Positions 23,180 to 36,315 of a stretch of DNA of 64,000 nucleotides are shown here, in pieces. The stretch lies in assembly GCF_032854445.1 (NCBI RefSeq), contig NC_088300.1, forward strand, positions 74,203,005 through 74,267,004, read 5' to 3'. The DNA comes from Liolophura sinensis. Lineage: Eukaryota; Mollusca; Polyplacophora; Chitonida; Chitonidae. The notes under the pieces are model-generated. The model did no database searches. It saw only the letters and a program-made list of their open reading frames with translations, and was not told where the DNA came from. A program made the position numbers and the translations under genes. Position 1 is the stretch's first letter, and each line of letters opens with the position of its first letter.

Positions 23180-25112
23180 CACTGGTATAGTGTGATATGG
23201 TATATCTGGCATGATCTATCTGGCATGGTGTGTTTGGTATGATGTATTTGGCACAGCGTTTATGGTATGATATATCTGGCATGGCATGATATGATATGTC
23301 TGGTATGGTGTGTCCGGCATGGTGTGTCTGGTATGGTATATCTGGCTTAGTGTGTCTGGACTGGTATATCTGGTATGGTGTGTCTGATGTGGTATATCTG
23401 GCATAGTGTGTCTGGCATGGTATGTATGGCATGATGTGTCTGTTATGGTATGTCTGAACTGGTATATCTGGCATGGTGTGTCAGGCATGGGATATCTGGC
23501 ATAGTGTGTCTGGTATGGTATATCTGGCATGTGTGTCTGGTATGATATATGGTATAGTATATCTGGCATAGTGTGTAGTATGGTGTGTCTGACACGGTAT
23601 GTATGGCATGATGTGTCTGGTATGGTATGTCTGAACAGGTATATCTGGCATGGTGTGACTGGGCTGGTATATCTGGCATGGTGTGTTTGGTATGATGCAT
23701 CTGGTATGGTATATCTGGCATAGTTTGTCTGGTATGGTATGGCCGGCATGGTATGTCTGGCATAGTGTGTTTGGACTGGTATATCTGACATGTGTGTCTG
23801 GTATGGTATGTCTGGCATAGTGTGTCTGACATGGTATGTCTGGCATAGTGTGTCTGGTATGGTATGTCTGGACTGGTATATCTGGCATAGTGTGTCTGGC
23901 ATGGGATATCTGGCGTAGAGTGTCTGGTATGGCATATCTGGCATGGTGTGTCTGGTATGATATATCTTGTATGGTATATCTGGCATATTGTCTGGTATAA
24001 TATGTCTGGTATGGTGTGTCTGGCATGGTGTGCCTGGTATGGTGTATCTGGCGTAGTGTGTCTGGACTGGTATATCTGGCATAGTGTGTCTGGTATGATT
24101 ATCTGGTAGATCTGGTATGGTATATCTGACATAGTGTGTCTGGTATGGTATATCTGGCATATTGTGTCTGGACTGGTATATCTGGCATAGTGTGTCTGGT
24201 ATGATATATCTGGTATTGTGTGTCTGGCATAGTGTGTCTGGTATGGTATATCTGGCGTAGTGTGTCTGGTATGGTTTATCTGGCATGGTGTGTCTGGTAT
24301 GATGTATCTGGCATGGTATGCCTGGCATTTTGTATCGGGTATGGTATATCTCGCACAGTGTGTCTGGTATGGTATGTCTGGCATGGTATGTCTGGCATAT
24401 TGTGTCTGGACTTGAATATCTGGCATGGTATGTCTGACATGGTGTGTTTGGTATGGTGTGTCTGGTATGGTATATCTGGCAGAGTGGGTCTGGTAATGTA
24501 TATCTCGCACAGTGTGTCTGGTATGGTATGTCTGGCATGGTGTGTCTGGCATATTGTGTCTGGACTGGTATATCTGGCATGGTATGTCTGACATGGTGTG
24601 TCTGGTATGGTTTCTCTGGCATGGTGTGTCTGGAATGGTGTCTGGTATGGTATGTCTGGTATCGTATATCTGGCAGAGTGTGTCTGCTATGGTATATCTC
24701 GCACAGTGCGTCTGGTATGGTATGTCTGGCATGGTATGTCTGGTATGGTATGCCTTTACTGGTATATCTGGCATGGTGTGTCTGGCATGGGATATCTGGC
24801 ATAGTGTGTCTGGTATGATATATCTGGTATGGTATATCTGGCATAGGGTGTCTGGTATGGTATATCTGGCATGGTATATCTGGCATATTATGTCTGGTAT
24901 TGTGTGTATGGCATGGTGTGCCTGGTATGATATATCTGGGATGGTATATCTGGCATAGTGTGTCTGGAATGATATATCGGGTATGGTGTGTCTGGCATAG
25001 TATGTCTGGTATCTTATGTCTGGCATTGTGTGTCTTGTATGGTTTGTCTGGCACGGTGTATCTGGTATGATATATCTGGGATGGTATATCTGGCATGGTA
25101 TCTCTGGGATGG
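23180..25112. repeat. 14-bp minisatellite, about 138 units
   Basis: The unit is TCTGGYATRGTRTR on the plus strand, with TCTGGACTGGTATA as a recurrent variant. The plus strand is strongly G/T-rich. Three units make 42 bp, so frames of up to 645 codons with a 14-residue period arise on the minus strand. They stay open only because the unit lacks stops in those frames; indels switch the three phases, and none has gene signals. Confidence 0.96.
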
Positions 25113-28100
25113 CAATAGTACATCTGATTTTGTGTGTATTCCGCAGTAGTCACAGCGTACAGAGAATAAGTAACAACCTCGGGTATTACGATCTGCAGTA
25201 GCTAAAATATTGAACTGTCACATTTTGGGCGGTTGAAATTCATTAGACGGATCTCTTCAGAACTAAGAAAAATATTGCTTGTAGTTTTACGACAGCTGAA
25301 GTGTGACGTAGCCTTTACCCATTCACGCCATGAAGTGACATATGATAATATAGAACTACTGCATAAGACATCATTTTAAGATGGTTTTCAACTATTTAGT
25401 TACGTATAGTTGAGCGGGCATTTCACTCTGTGTTGTGCGACGGGTCTGTGTCATTTACGGACCTGCACAGACGTAAAATTAATCGATTTACAAGCCGTGT
25501 AATATTGACATTAGCATATCTTCTCGGCCCAAACCGCATTCATCTCCCCAGTAGATCTTAGGCCTATTTATACCTGCTGTTCAAATTATGCAAATACATT
25601 TTTTTCTCGTTCATTTTACCGCTTCTAAATAACAAATATCAGAGTCAATGGGGGAATCATTAGGTGAAGCCGAAGGTTCATGGTATTGAGAAGACAAGAA
25701 GAAAGTAAATTTTGCTCCATTGTCTTTCTTGCATACAAGGGATGGTTTTTTCTGTTTTCTTTTATAAAAATAAAATACAGTAAAATTATTGAAATGCTGT
25801 GTTCAAGCTTAGGTGCTTTCTCTGACGTCTGCGATAACTACGTCAACACTGCTCTCATCTTAAAAGCCACCTTCACAAAACTGAAGCATAAAATTCATCG
25901 ACAGTCGAATGTCTAGATCAGCCTCAGTGGTGCTTAGATTTATTTCCATTTATTTCAGAATTGATCATGGACATAGTTGTACAATAAACCTATTGTAATT
26001 TTGTAAATATTTAATAGGGGTCAAAATCACCAAACCCTCCAGAGGCTACGATGTGAACCAGGAATGGCCCGGCCGTGTATCTGCAGGCTACCTAAACTGT
26101 AAATGATATAGCGGGCTTACTGTATCAACAGTTCAAGCAGTGGAAGAAATATCCTTCCAGTATGTCCAGTTTCCAAGAAAGCTATTTGTCACTTGGACTT
26201 TTATCGCTGAAGAGTCCACAACGCTTATCCGCCATAGACTACTGCAGAGAGTAAACGTGACGTCATCTTGCTGTCGATAATGGAGACGCGCTGATGCTGT
26301 GTTAAGACAAAGTTTCACTAAACTTTTACTGGGTTGAAAAAAAATCTAAAAAAAATATTGAATGCCGGTTTAAGATACTTTGAATGATAGTCTTTCAGTG
26401 GACATAAACGTTAGTCGGGTGCTATCTTTCACTTAGCATAAATTAGTCATAATAACATATATATGGATCTATGGGCACAGTCACGTCACAATGGCTAAAG
26501 AATTTATTAATCTGTATACATGGAAATCGTTATATTGTAAATCCTTGTTATTTGGTATACAGCGGACTAAATGGTTTCCATGTATATGGTGAGTAGTTTT
26601 TTCAGTACACTTGTACAGGGTGAAGTCCGTGGATTTTCACATGCATACAGGAAGCTATTTAAGTTCCTTCGATGATTGCAATATAACATTCGCAGTCTAA
26701 ATAAGTCGTTTAACATTCAGATGCTGGTATTAAATAGGCTACAGGCATTCGAGCAAGGACTATTTGTAATGTAAATTTAATTATAAAATGTATATGATAC
26801 CTATATCCAAACAGATAACACAAGTACGGTAGCCTTTGACCGTATGTTCTATTACTTTAACTTAGGAATGAAGATTTATTAACAAATTTATTACTGTGTA
26901 TTCGAGTGAGTGTCTAGTGTTTGTCTCTGCGTGTGCTTCACATCCCTGTCCCTGTTCATATAGATGTGTTTTTTCTGATGTAAAAAGTTTACATTCTTAA
27001 TGAGACAGCGCTGATCTCTACAGCACATTATTGGGTAGTCTGTGTAGAAAGGTAGTCTAAAACAAGTTGAGGTTTAGCAGAAATAATGCGGTTTTTTTTG
27101 TTCAATCCAGTTTAAGGTTAGGATCATATGTACATGTGAACATATACAATGCGCATTTTCGAACATTCGGAAAAGACCAGTGAGTTATATACCGTGTACA
27201 TTGTGCCATGTATTAATGCGTTTAAAACATATGCTTGTCCACTAAAGAAAATAATTATCAAACGCTTACCCGTAGTATATGGTGATGGGTTTGAGTCTAT
27301 CTATGGCCCTATTATCTATTATTATTACAGGTTCCTTAGAGAACTTACAGTTCTTTTTGTACATGCATGTTCAGCTGGTCTCAACTTTCGGTGACCATTT
27401 TTGTGTTGTAATCTGAAAATCTCTGCATAAGGTGCCAGATCAAGAACAGATAAGTAAGGAAAATCCAGGTATTTGGTCAAGAGGTTGTACATTTTACAGA
27501 CGTTTTTCGATTTGACCCTGAATACCTGCGTGGCTGATACAATGTTACACACATAAATCATTTGTTTAATATTGTGCTATGTATAAGTGTTAGAACAAGA
27601 GAGACTTTTCCCATTCGTCTTTCTTTGTATAATAAAGTAGAGGTGATGGATTTGACGATGACAGCCACGTGGGCACCTGTACGTGTAACGCTGGCAGAAC
27701 TCTAATTGAAGGCTTCAATCAAAGTTATCCCTCTCAAGTCACTCCCCAGGCTTTATAATACTCAGCAGATGATTTGCATCCAGGTATTAAGCGAGCCTAC
27801 GACGTAGGGTGTGGTTGAAGTGAAGATCAGTCCTCTAGCACCTCGTGCCTTCTTCTGTACTTTTAAGGGTAGAATGAGAATGCGTATGTTTCCAATTGTA
27901 GTACAGATGTGGAAGGTATGACTTAAAATTGAGTCTGGTTTATTGTTTTGTAGACGAATTTCAAGAACGAATGAGTATTTCATCTTGGTCACCACTGTAG
28001 ACTTCATGATTTTTCTAATTCTGTGATGGGGACTATGTTTATACCTATCACAAAGCTGACTTTTTAAATACAGGCAATTCCTAGTCTCTTTGTCGACCAT

Positions 28101-28944
28101 TTGGTCTAAGCTGCCGCGCATGCGATCATTATCTAGTAATTTGGTTGCCTCATTATTCATTAACATGTTCCTCTGGAACCTGTTCCATAAAGCCTGTGTA
28201 ACTTGGCGGTAAATGTGCGCACTTTGTAGATCGAACCCTGCCTTGTGCTGTATTTAACGATAACATTTGACACTGATTATCTGCGGATATCTGATTGGCC
28301 AGTATGTTTGGACGAGTAAGCTGAACATCCAATGATATGACCCAATCCTTGACCGTTGATAGGTCTCCAGTGCTGCATCTTATTAATGTAGATAGGTAAG
28401 CGTCCATGGTCAGCTAGTGATAACTATCTTTGTTACAAGTATGTATTTTGCCCCAGCTGCTAAGTTTTACATTGTCACCTGACATCTCTGACACCTTTAC
28501 ACCTATAGGCGTAAGTTCGACAAGTTTGAACATTGCCTTAAGGTAATAGGGTGCATAAATAAACCACGACAATCCGTAAAAGGCCATTCTTAGTTTTTAT
28601 GTGACATGTATAAGTTAGTGGCACCATTCATAAGCACGGAGTTTTCTAGGTTTGGTTCAGCAGATACACGTGTATAGTTGTTATACCTGGTCGAGAACAG
28701 GTTAATCTGGTAGCTGAGTCAGACCACATGTTAACAGCCCTCTGTCACCAATACACCCGTCTACCGTATCATTAATAAGCCCTGAGAATACTTGATTTTT
28801 TCTTAAAAATTATTTAAATGTTGGTAGTGTTTTCATGATGTGTCAAGGCGTGCATATAGATGTACACCACTCTGCATTTACTTACAGCGTTTGAGTGTCA
28901 GTTACATGTACACTTTCTAACTTAAGACACAATATCTCACCCAT
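25113..28944. other. Intergenic or intronic, no gene recognised
   Basis: Long AT-rich stretch. It holds a short imperfect inverted repeat around 26510-26590 (TATACATGGAAA against TTTCCATGTATA). Two minus-strand frames at 28407-28153 and 28166-27762 abut in different phases and might be a decayed gene, but nothing in them is recognisable. Confidence 0.4.
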
Positions 28945-29015
28945 TGACTTGTTGGTTCAGTCAACCTGAAGACCTCAGGCTCTTCAGCAGTGAAGTCACG
29001 TGTTCGAATCCAGCT
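28945..29015 (+). mobile_element. tRNA-like SINE head (candidate)
   Basis: An A-box-like TTGGTTCAGTCAACC near 28952 and a B-box-like TGTTCGAATCC at 29001-29011 have tRNA-like spacing. The flanks do not fold as a complete tRNA, so this reads as the promoter head of a SINE different from the abundant family here. Confidence 0.45.
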
Positions 29016-29729
29016 CTTGATGTTTAGGATGCGCAATCGCTTATCCCAGAGTAATTGCGACATCTGTCTTCATACAGAACAATGCAGTAGTTTACCCTAG
29101 AGCAATATTTTACCAGCCAAAGGCGCCTGTTGCCTTTTTAAAAAGTTTTTTCCACCACGGGCTGTCAGACACGGGAATTTTACCCTGCCTAATACACTTT
29201 TTTATTTGCGGCACGTTATGTTATACAAGTACCTCAGAGAAGAGTTCTACATAACAATCTGTTGTTGTGTGTTATGTAAAAGATTTTTTGGAAAAGAAAA
29301 ATGAGTTAATGCTGTGTTCTTTTGTGAATTTATACCTAATATACCCTCACCTGGATCATGCTGTAGGATCAAATGCAAATGACGAACAACTTCGCAAAAT
29401 ATTCGTTAAGCATGGAGACAAAAATCCGTACACTACATGTCTGTTTAGCTTTAGCCAATGAGTGATTTATCGCCTTCCAGAATTAGTTGTTTGAAATTCG
29501 ATTTTTAACCAGTCACACTTTTTATTTCTTAGTTCAGCGTAAGGGCAGTAAGTGTGGCCTAGAAGCAGTCAGATGTTCGTTTGAATGCTGCTTAATCTCT
29601 TTTTTTTATTTTCACACAAACATCAGATTAACGCTATGCGGTTACTTGTATTGTGTTGGGCGGCGTGTTGTTGTTGTGCTGACAGTGAGATCTCGGCATT
29701 CAGACTTTCTATGCTCCGTGTCTCGCTGC

Positions 29730-29863
29730 ATGAAAATGACAGAGGCGGGCGACGTGCCTTACAATAGGCGTAGCAATGACATGACGTGTTATTCTGGCGA
29801 GTGCATGAGGTCGATGTCTTCCAAAGGTGAAAAGTCGACAAGCTTAGAGGAAAACATGAATGG
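29730..29863 (+). CDS. Candidate first coding exon of an unidentified gene
   Basis: An open frame starts at ATG 29730 (or the second in-frame ATG at 29736) and encodes a serine-, glutamate- and lysine-rich N-terminus of about 44 residues. It runs into a consensus donor, GG followed by GTAAGT, at 29864. Splicing there would leave phase 2. The frame is open upstream to 29487, and an acceptor-like CAG lies at about 29701-29703, so the exon may begin there. I cannot identify the family or find the following exons. The evidence is only the open frame plus a strong splice donor, so it may be chance. Confidence 0.3.
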
Positions 29864-31309
29864 GTAAGTTGTCACCACAGAGAGTAAACAACATAGAGAA
29901 AAATGTGAGACCAGTTTAGACTAGAACCAAGAGAATACTCCAGAAAAAGTTGACGCGTATTGTTTTTTTTTTTTTTTGGAGGACTATATGGCAAAACAGG
30001 CTCATATTTGATGATGACGAATCAGGGGTTAGTTGTGTCTTACTACGCCGGACTGCCGGCAGATCGCCTCCCTTAAATTCACCGCGGAACCTGTGTGAAC
30101 TTAATACCCCTACAGAGGCGGAGCGAGACTCGACAGCTTCCCCAAGCTCCCACTGGACGTACCCTTACCGGCAGCACATAAGTGAAATTCTTCTCACATT
30201 ACCACTTTTTTGGCCAGCTTTATTAAGCTTTCAGTGTGTATACTATTAAGGGGTGAAAGTTTGAAGCAGGCTTCATTTGTAGCTGGCTGAAATCATCGGA
30301 ACGTTCTAGAGCACAGTTGAACCCAGACGATGAGCAAAATGGAGCTAAAGGTAGGTGGATGCTATATAAGCCTACACGGTATATCACAATTCAGGAGAAA
30401 GATTCAGAATAAATACAACTGCTGGGAATGTGGGGGATAGAGTTCAAAGTTTGTGTGCAGACGTAACCGGCAGGTTTACTTTGACGCACTTGGTAAACAG
30501 GCAATGTTGTAATAAGGGGTGAATTTTACCTAAAACTGAATCGGGGCAGCCAAGATGTGTAAGACTAGCTGAGCTTCAGTTTACTTCGTAGGTGTATGAT
30601 ACGTGGTCAATCACACATCTGTATGCCGCTATGTTAAAAGAACAAAATTTACCTATCCATTTTTTTATCGTGTCAAGACTGCAGGAAATGAGCAAATAGT
30701 GGAGCAACCAATGAAGCGTAACCAGTCCAGTTCATAGTGTGGAAGTCAATGAAGCGCAACTCTACAATGAGCCTGTACACTGGCTCCATGTAGGACAATA
30801 TAACAGTTTTGTGGCCACTGAACTAGAACAAATGGAGATTTGTTTTGTTGTTTTCTGCAAATATATTTTAATGAAGACCACATTCCGATGCGATGATTTG
30901 AAAACACAAAGTAATGCTATATGTTCTGACCATACTGTGCAGTCTTTGTTAACACGCAGGCATGTTGAGCAGGCCCTAATGTTACAGACCCCAGAGATAG
31001 CAGTCCCTGGTATAAGCTATCACGAATATATGGAAATGCCGAATCAGTACAGGTTTTAAATCAAGAGCTTTCCCTCTTGGTGTGGTAATATATGGAAAAT
31101 TAACGAGTTGTGTTTGAATACATATTTGTATTAACTGTGTTAATTTCTAGCATTTTGTCTTGTTATCTTTACTTTGGTATCACAATTTAAGCTATTGGGT
31201 TTGTTGTACTATGGCCAAGTGGAAAAATCTTTAGCAATGTTGAAAAACGTATTCTGACCGCTTAACACGATGGAATATTAAAAGGTCTTATTTGAAGACA
31301 TGGGAATCC
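29864..31309. other. No firm features; possible intron
   Basis: If the exon at 29730-29863 is real this is its intron. A mini-exon-like sequence with ATGAGCAAAATGGAGC followed by a GTAGGT donor lies at about 30330-30356, and an unassigned 106-codon frame lies at 30739-31059. Neither can be named. Confidence 0.3.
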
Positions 31310-32760
31310 TTATTATTACTGGTATATGTAATGATAGTAAGGCTTGATATTGTACATGTAGATCCCATGAAAACGATAGCAGTGAGCCCTGGTATAACGG
31401 GTTCATGTAGCGACAGTAAGCCGTGGTATTGAAGGCGGGGTCCTATGGAAAGGATAGGACTGAGCCTTGGTATTACAGGTTCATGTAAAGACAGTATCAG
31501 CCTTGGTATTATAGATCCCATGGAAAGGATAGGTCTGAGCCCTGGTATTACGGGTTCATGTAACGACAGTAAGCCGTGGTATTGTAGGTAGATCACATGG
31601 AAAGGATATCACTGAGCCCTGGTATTACGGGTTCATGTAACGACAGTAAGCCTTGGTATTGTAGATCCCATGGAAAAGATAGGACTGGGCCTTGGTATTA
31701 CGGGTTCATTTAACGACATTAAGCTTGTTATTGTAGGTCCCATGGAAAGGATAGGACTGAACCCTGTTCATACGGGTTCATGTAACGGTAGTAAGCCTTG
31801 GTATTGTAGATCCCATGGAAAGGATAGGACTGAGCCCTGTTAATACGAGTTCATGTAATGACAGTAAGCCTTGGTATTGTAGATCCAATGGAAAGGATAG
31901 GACTGAACCTGGTATTACGGGTTCATGTAATGACAGTAAGCCTTGGTTTTGTAGATCGCATGAAAACAATAGGACTGAACCCTGGTATTACGGGTTCATG
32001 TAAAGATAGTATAAGCTTTGGTATTGAAGATCACATGAAAACGATAGGACTGAACCCTAGTACTACGGGTTCATGTAACGACAGTAAGCCGTGGCATTGT
32101 AGATCCAATGGAAAGGATATCACTGAGCCCTGGTATTACGGGTTTATGTAACGACAGTACGCCTTGGTAGTGTATATCCCATGGAAAGGATAGGATCGAG
32201 CCCTGGTATTACGGGTTAATGTAAAAGACAGTATAAGCCTTGGTACTGTAGATCCCATGGAAAGGATAGGTATGAGCCCTGGTATTACGGGTTCATGTAA
32301 CGATAGAAAGCCTTGGTAGTGTAGATCCCATGGAAAGGATAGGACTGAGTCTTGGTATTACCGGTTCATGTAACGACGGTAAGCCTTGTTATTGTAGATC
32401 CCATGGAAAGGATAGGACTTAGCTCTGGTATTACGGGTTAATGTAAAGCCAGTAAGCCTTGGTATTGTAGATCCCATGGAAAGGATAGGACTTAGCTCTG
32501 TTATTACGGGTTAATGTAAAGCCAGTAAGCCTTGGTATTGTAGATCCCATGGAAAGGATATCACTGAGCCCTGGTATTACGGGTTCATGTAACGACAGTA
32601 AGCCTTGGGATTGTATGTCCCATGGAAAGGATAGGACCGAGCCCTGGTATTACGGGTTCTCGTAAAGACAGTAAGCCTTGGGATTGTAGATCCCATGGAA
32701 AGGATAGGACCGAGCCCTGGTATTACGGTTTCATGTAACGATAGAAAGCCTTAATTTCAA
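31310..32760. repeat. 73-bp minisatellite, about 20 units
   Basis: The unit contains AGATCCCATGGAAAGGAT, CTGGTATTACGGGTTCATG and ACAGTAAGCCTTGG. Starts of GGAAAGG at 31599, 31672, 31744 and 31817 give a spacing of 72-73, with a few units of 75-77. Decayed relatives (CATGTAACGAT, GCATGTAACAATA) continue to about 32920. Confidence 0.96.
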
Positions 32761-34480
32761 AGGCACACGTTATCTTGGTATTAATGAAACATGTAACGAT
32801 TGGTTACACACCGCATATGTAACTATAGCAAGTTTTGGTGTAGCAGACGCATGTAACAATATCAATCTTTAGTGTTACATTTCAAATGTGATTTGGTTTA
32901 ACAGATTCTTTGAGTAAGAATAACTCATGTGAAATGATGGCATTGCGAAATTGATGTGTGTTTGTTAACATTGTTCTTTATGAAAAATATCAAGAGAACA
33001 AAAACACTGTGCATCAGTTAAAGGTCAACACTTATTCGTATCTTTTGCCGGCTTCATCCGGGTAAACAAATATTTTTCAGGAAAAGTCTAAACATGTTTA
33101 TGACAGTGTAGTGTTCGTTTGAAGTTCTCACCGTCACGGATGGAGAAATAACCAAGGACTGTGGGGTACAGTCTGAGCAGAGGATATAATTTGACGTATT
33201 GTTAGTGTAATGGACTTGCAAAATGCTTGCGGTCTATACATGTACAACGTTATTTTTGGCGATATGTTCTCCATGCTGCAAGGCACTATACTGAGTCATC
33301 TCCTCGGTAATGGCCAGTCATTATCAATCATTTCATTTAAGACATCTGCTCGGTTCGTTACCTCTGTTAAGCATGTTATCTGTAACTACGATGTCCCGCA
33401 GACGGATCACATTTCACGAGTGACAAGAATCAGGAGTGAAGTGGAATAGGGCTTCAGGCTGACTCCACGGGAACATGATCCTACTTGTCTTTAAACCTTT
33501 TTTCACCTATCTAATTGCTCATGGCCGATGCTTGGGAAAGTGCTTATGGACAATTTCTGCAGATATCTGTCAAAATAGAAAAAAATAGATGTTGTTAAGG
33601 CCTAGCTTTAATCCATATTTCCGACCTTAACAACTCCATGGACGTTCATAGCTTTCCAAACTTTTGGATTAAGCTGATTTTATCTCCGAATCCTGATGAA
33701 GGCGTTGAAATTCAAAATACTCGCTAACATTATGACGATTGTATTATTTAGAAGGTGTAACTCGTATCAAAGTTAATATGATATTACATGAATGACAATA
33801 CTAACAATCGTATCCGGTACTTCATCTCAGAAACACGATTCTGTGTACCATCTTCATTCATAGCTTGCCAGTAATCGCTGAAGTATTTATGGTTACTATG
33901 GGTACTATCAAAGCGGTGAAAGGTCAGACCCGTATGCACGTATATATTAATGTGGGGAAGCTCTTTTTGACTAAGAATACCTTTGGCAGGTGTTTAGTAG
34001 TTTAGATCTCCTGACCTAAAATGCAATGGAATATATCTGAACACCTGGAAGTGATCCATTGACCTCACCTTCATGAACTCCACAGGACACAGCGTCGATG
34101 AATAGAACAGTCGCAAAATATCTCGGTTTGGGTCAGAGTGACATGAAAACTATCGATCAGAGTAGGTTTAATTCTGCGAGTATTTGGACACGTTCTGGCT
34201 TTGCATCCTTACCGATGTCGTGCCAAGTCCCCGAAATATCTGCCCGCGGTAATGTTTACCGAGGACAGAAGCTTGCGTGACGTTGTAAGGAAATCATATC
34301 CAGGGCTGTCTGTAGGCCTGCCTTAGATACAAGAGCATTATCCTGCTGTTTGTGTATTTATGTGTAAAACAGCAGTCATACAAGGTTGCTCGAACCATAT
34401 ATATTGATTGCATTAAAAACTGAACTTACATGAGCGGCTGTGTAACTTAATAGAGGGTATAGAGGCGGTGCCCATACTGA
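32761..34480. other. Degenerate repeat edge, then unassigned sequence
   Basis: The first 160 bp are decayed units of the 73-bp array. The remainder has no recognised feature. Confidence 0.5.
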
Positions 34481-34544
34481 GGTGTTTAGGGGCATTACTC
34501 TCTCTATGTTGTGGACGTTAAACCCCAAGCACTCACTCACTCTG
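34481..34544 (+). mobile_element. SINE 3' end of another family (candidate)
   Basis: TGGACGTTAAACCCCAAGC followed by (ACTC)n is a short-tandem-tailed end typical of a second kind of SINE. The body is not recognisable here. Confidence 0.4.
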
Positions 34545-34714
34545 TGTTGTACATATATATACCTAGTTAATTTTAAATTCGTATATGTCAACTTTGGCTT
34601 AAACGTCCGCTGCGGTAACCTATTGTTGAAGTCAGCGAAATTAGACCTGGCGGTGGATGGATTTAATTGGTAACCCACAAGGATAACAAAGATGTCAAAA
34701 AAATGTGACGTAAG

Positions 34715-34856
34715 TGGGAAGGTCCTACAGCAACCAGCAAATGGCCGTGGGTTTCCTCCGGGCTTCGCCTGGTTTCCTCCCACCATAATGCTGGCCGACG
34801 TCGTATAAGTGAAATATTCTTCGAGGATAAAATGAATAAATAAATAAATCAAACAA
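34715..34856 (+). mobile_element. SINE 3' fragment
   Basis: Begins at the CAGCAACCAGCAAATGGCCG segment, contains CCACCATAATGCTGGCCGAC and ATAAGTGAAATATTCTTC, and ends in an (AAAT)n tail. The usual GCGTAAAACACC piece is replaced by a shorter sequence. Confidence 0.88.
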
Positions 34857-34932
34857 AATATAATAATCTAATTGATCATTTCAAAAGTTGTATATATACA
34901 TGGCAATGGTGATATTTAATCGTGGTTGACCA

Positions 34933-35062
34933 GGGGCTGGTTTCATGGAGCGTACTTAGTGTTAAGTTTCCCTTGGCGAAGTGCAATTTATATCTCTACA
35001 ACATACGTTGTCATGGTAGTGAATGGGATACTTACCTAAGTGAGCTTTATGAAACCAGCCCC
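34933..35062. mobile_element. Short foldback element
   Basis: Ends are inverted: GGGGCTGGTTTCAT at 34933 and ATGAAACCAGCCCC ending at 35062. The similarity runs on for about 35 bp (a GGAGCGTACTTAG segment against CTAAGTGAGCTTT). Total 130 bp, non-coding, MITE-like. Confidence 0.75.
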
Positions 35063-36016
35063 AGAGCTTTATTAATTCTTTGGCATAACTGGAATTGTTG
35101 TCCGACAAATACAATGGCAGTGCGGGATGTTCATGAGGGCGAGTACCAAAGTTTATAGTATATTTTTACCCATGTGCTATATATACATTTACATTTGCCC
35201 TGAAATGAGCTGCCTGCCAGATATAACGCCGTGTGATCTAAATGGTGCATCTAGACACCGTAATAAAGAAGATCTGGCACGGTGAAGATCCGCTCCATGT
35301 GCCTTTAACTATGCATACTTCGCATCTGCAAGCATTCTGTGAGGTGTTCATGTAGACTATTCTCCTGACAGAGACGCGTGTTAAATACCTCCACATGTGT
35401 GACTGCTGCATGACTCACTGGGCTTAACCAGGCTTATGGCACGAGACAGAGAACATACGTACTTATCATGGGTCTCACAAAGATTATTAGATTGGAAGCT
35501 TCTATTTGCAAGATAAGGGGTGTTCGGACAGTTTGCATTACTGTCTGCTTAAGGGGAGTTAATGCCCTGGCGGTGAAGGTTAAGTGTAAACAGATGACTG
35601 GCCCTTCAACCCATCTTCCCCGCTTCCTTCCCCATAGCAGGCGCAAACAGCTTAACCATCGTCCTTCTACTTGCCAGCGTAACACTAACCTTATATCTAT
35701 ATGGCGATCAGATCTATTTTGGGCGGCAGAACCTCGCTCAAGATGAAGCATGGATTACTGTGACCAGATACATAGATATACAGAGAAAAACGTACATCAG
35801 AAATACGTACATCAGGACCGGGGATGATCATATTGCTGTGAATGATTCAAGGCAGTGCATCACCAAGATATGCCTATACTTATATAACTTTGGTAATGCT
35901 GAAATACAAGGTATTTTCTTATATTTAAGTTTTCTAAAATTCAGAAGTCGAAAAGTCTGTCTCATAAAACTGTCTGTTGCCTTTAACAAGATCTTACAAA
36001 TGTACTTCAACATTTG
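35063..36016. other. Intergenic, nothing recognised
   Basis: Opposite overlapping open frames at 35434-35751 have no recognisable domains. Confidence 0.45.
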
Positions 36017-36315
36017 ACCACGGGTATCAGTCACTTCGATAGAAACTCAGATATCAGTATTAACGATAGAAACTTGAATGTCCACGTTAAGATAGTAACT
36101 CGTGTATCAGCCTTTTCTATATAACTCGAATGATAGCTTTTGCTGGAGAAACAATGCGGCCGGACTTTACCACAGAAATAGGAGCATCGGTCTCTTCGAT
36201 TGAAAGTCGTATGTCAGCCTTTACGATAGAAACTCGGTTGTCAGTCTTCATAATACAAATCCGGATATGAGTTTTTCCACTGGAAACTCCGATGTCAGCC
36301 CTTATATTGAAACGC
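36017..36315. repeat. Degenerate 27-bp tandem repeat, about 11 units
   Basis: A GATAGAAACTCGG-like word followed by TGTCAGCCTTTA recurs every 27 bp with heavy divergence. The length is nearly constant, so a 66-codon minus-strand frame (36117-36317) reads as nine-residue repeats of the type VKADIRLSI. With no start context or further exons I keep it as a repeat. Confidence 0.75.

Noticed and set aside
23216-25153. 645-codon minus-strand protein with a 14-residue repeat
   Set aside because: The 14-bp unit simply lacks stops in these frames. Several overlapping frames on both strands show the same periodic pattern.
27762-28407. Two abutting minus-strand frames as a frameshifted gene
   Set aside because: No recognisable domain or homologous counterpart to fix the frame; it may be chance. 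A protein search with both pieces would decide.
28945-29015. Functional tRNA gene
   Set aside because: A- and B-box-like words are present, but the flanks do not pair as an acceptor stem. Kept only as a possible SINE head.
30110-30240. SINE fragment
   Set aside because: Only ACATAAGTGAAATTCTTCT resembles the family. The surrounding order does not match well enough.
30739-31059. 106-codon frame as a gene or exon
   Set aside because: Plausible composition but no recognisable family, splice sites or transcript evidence.
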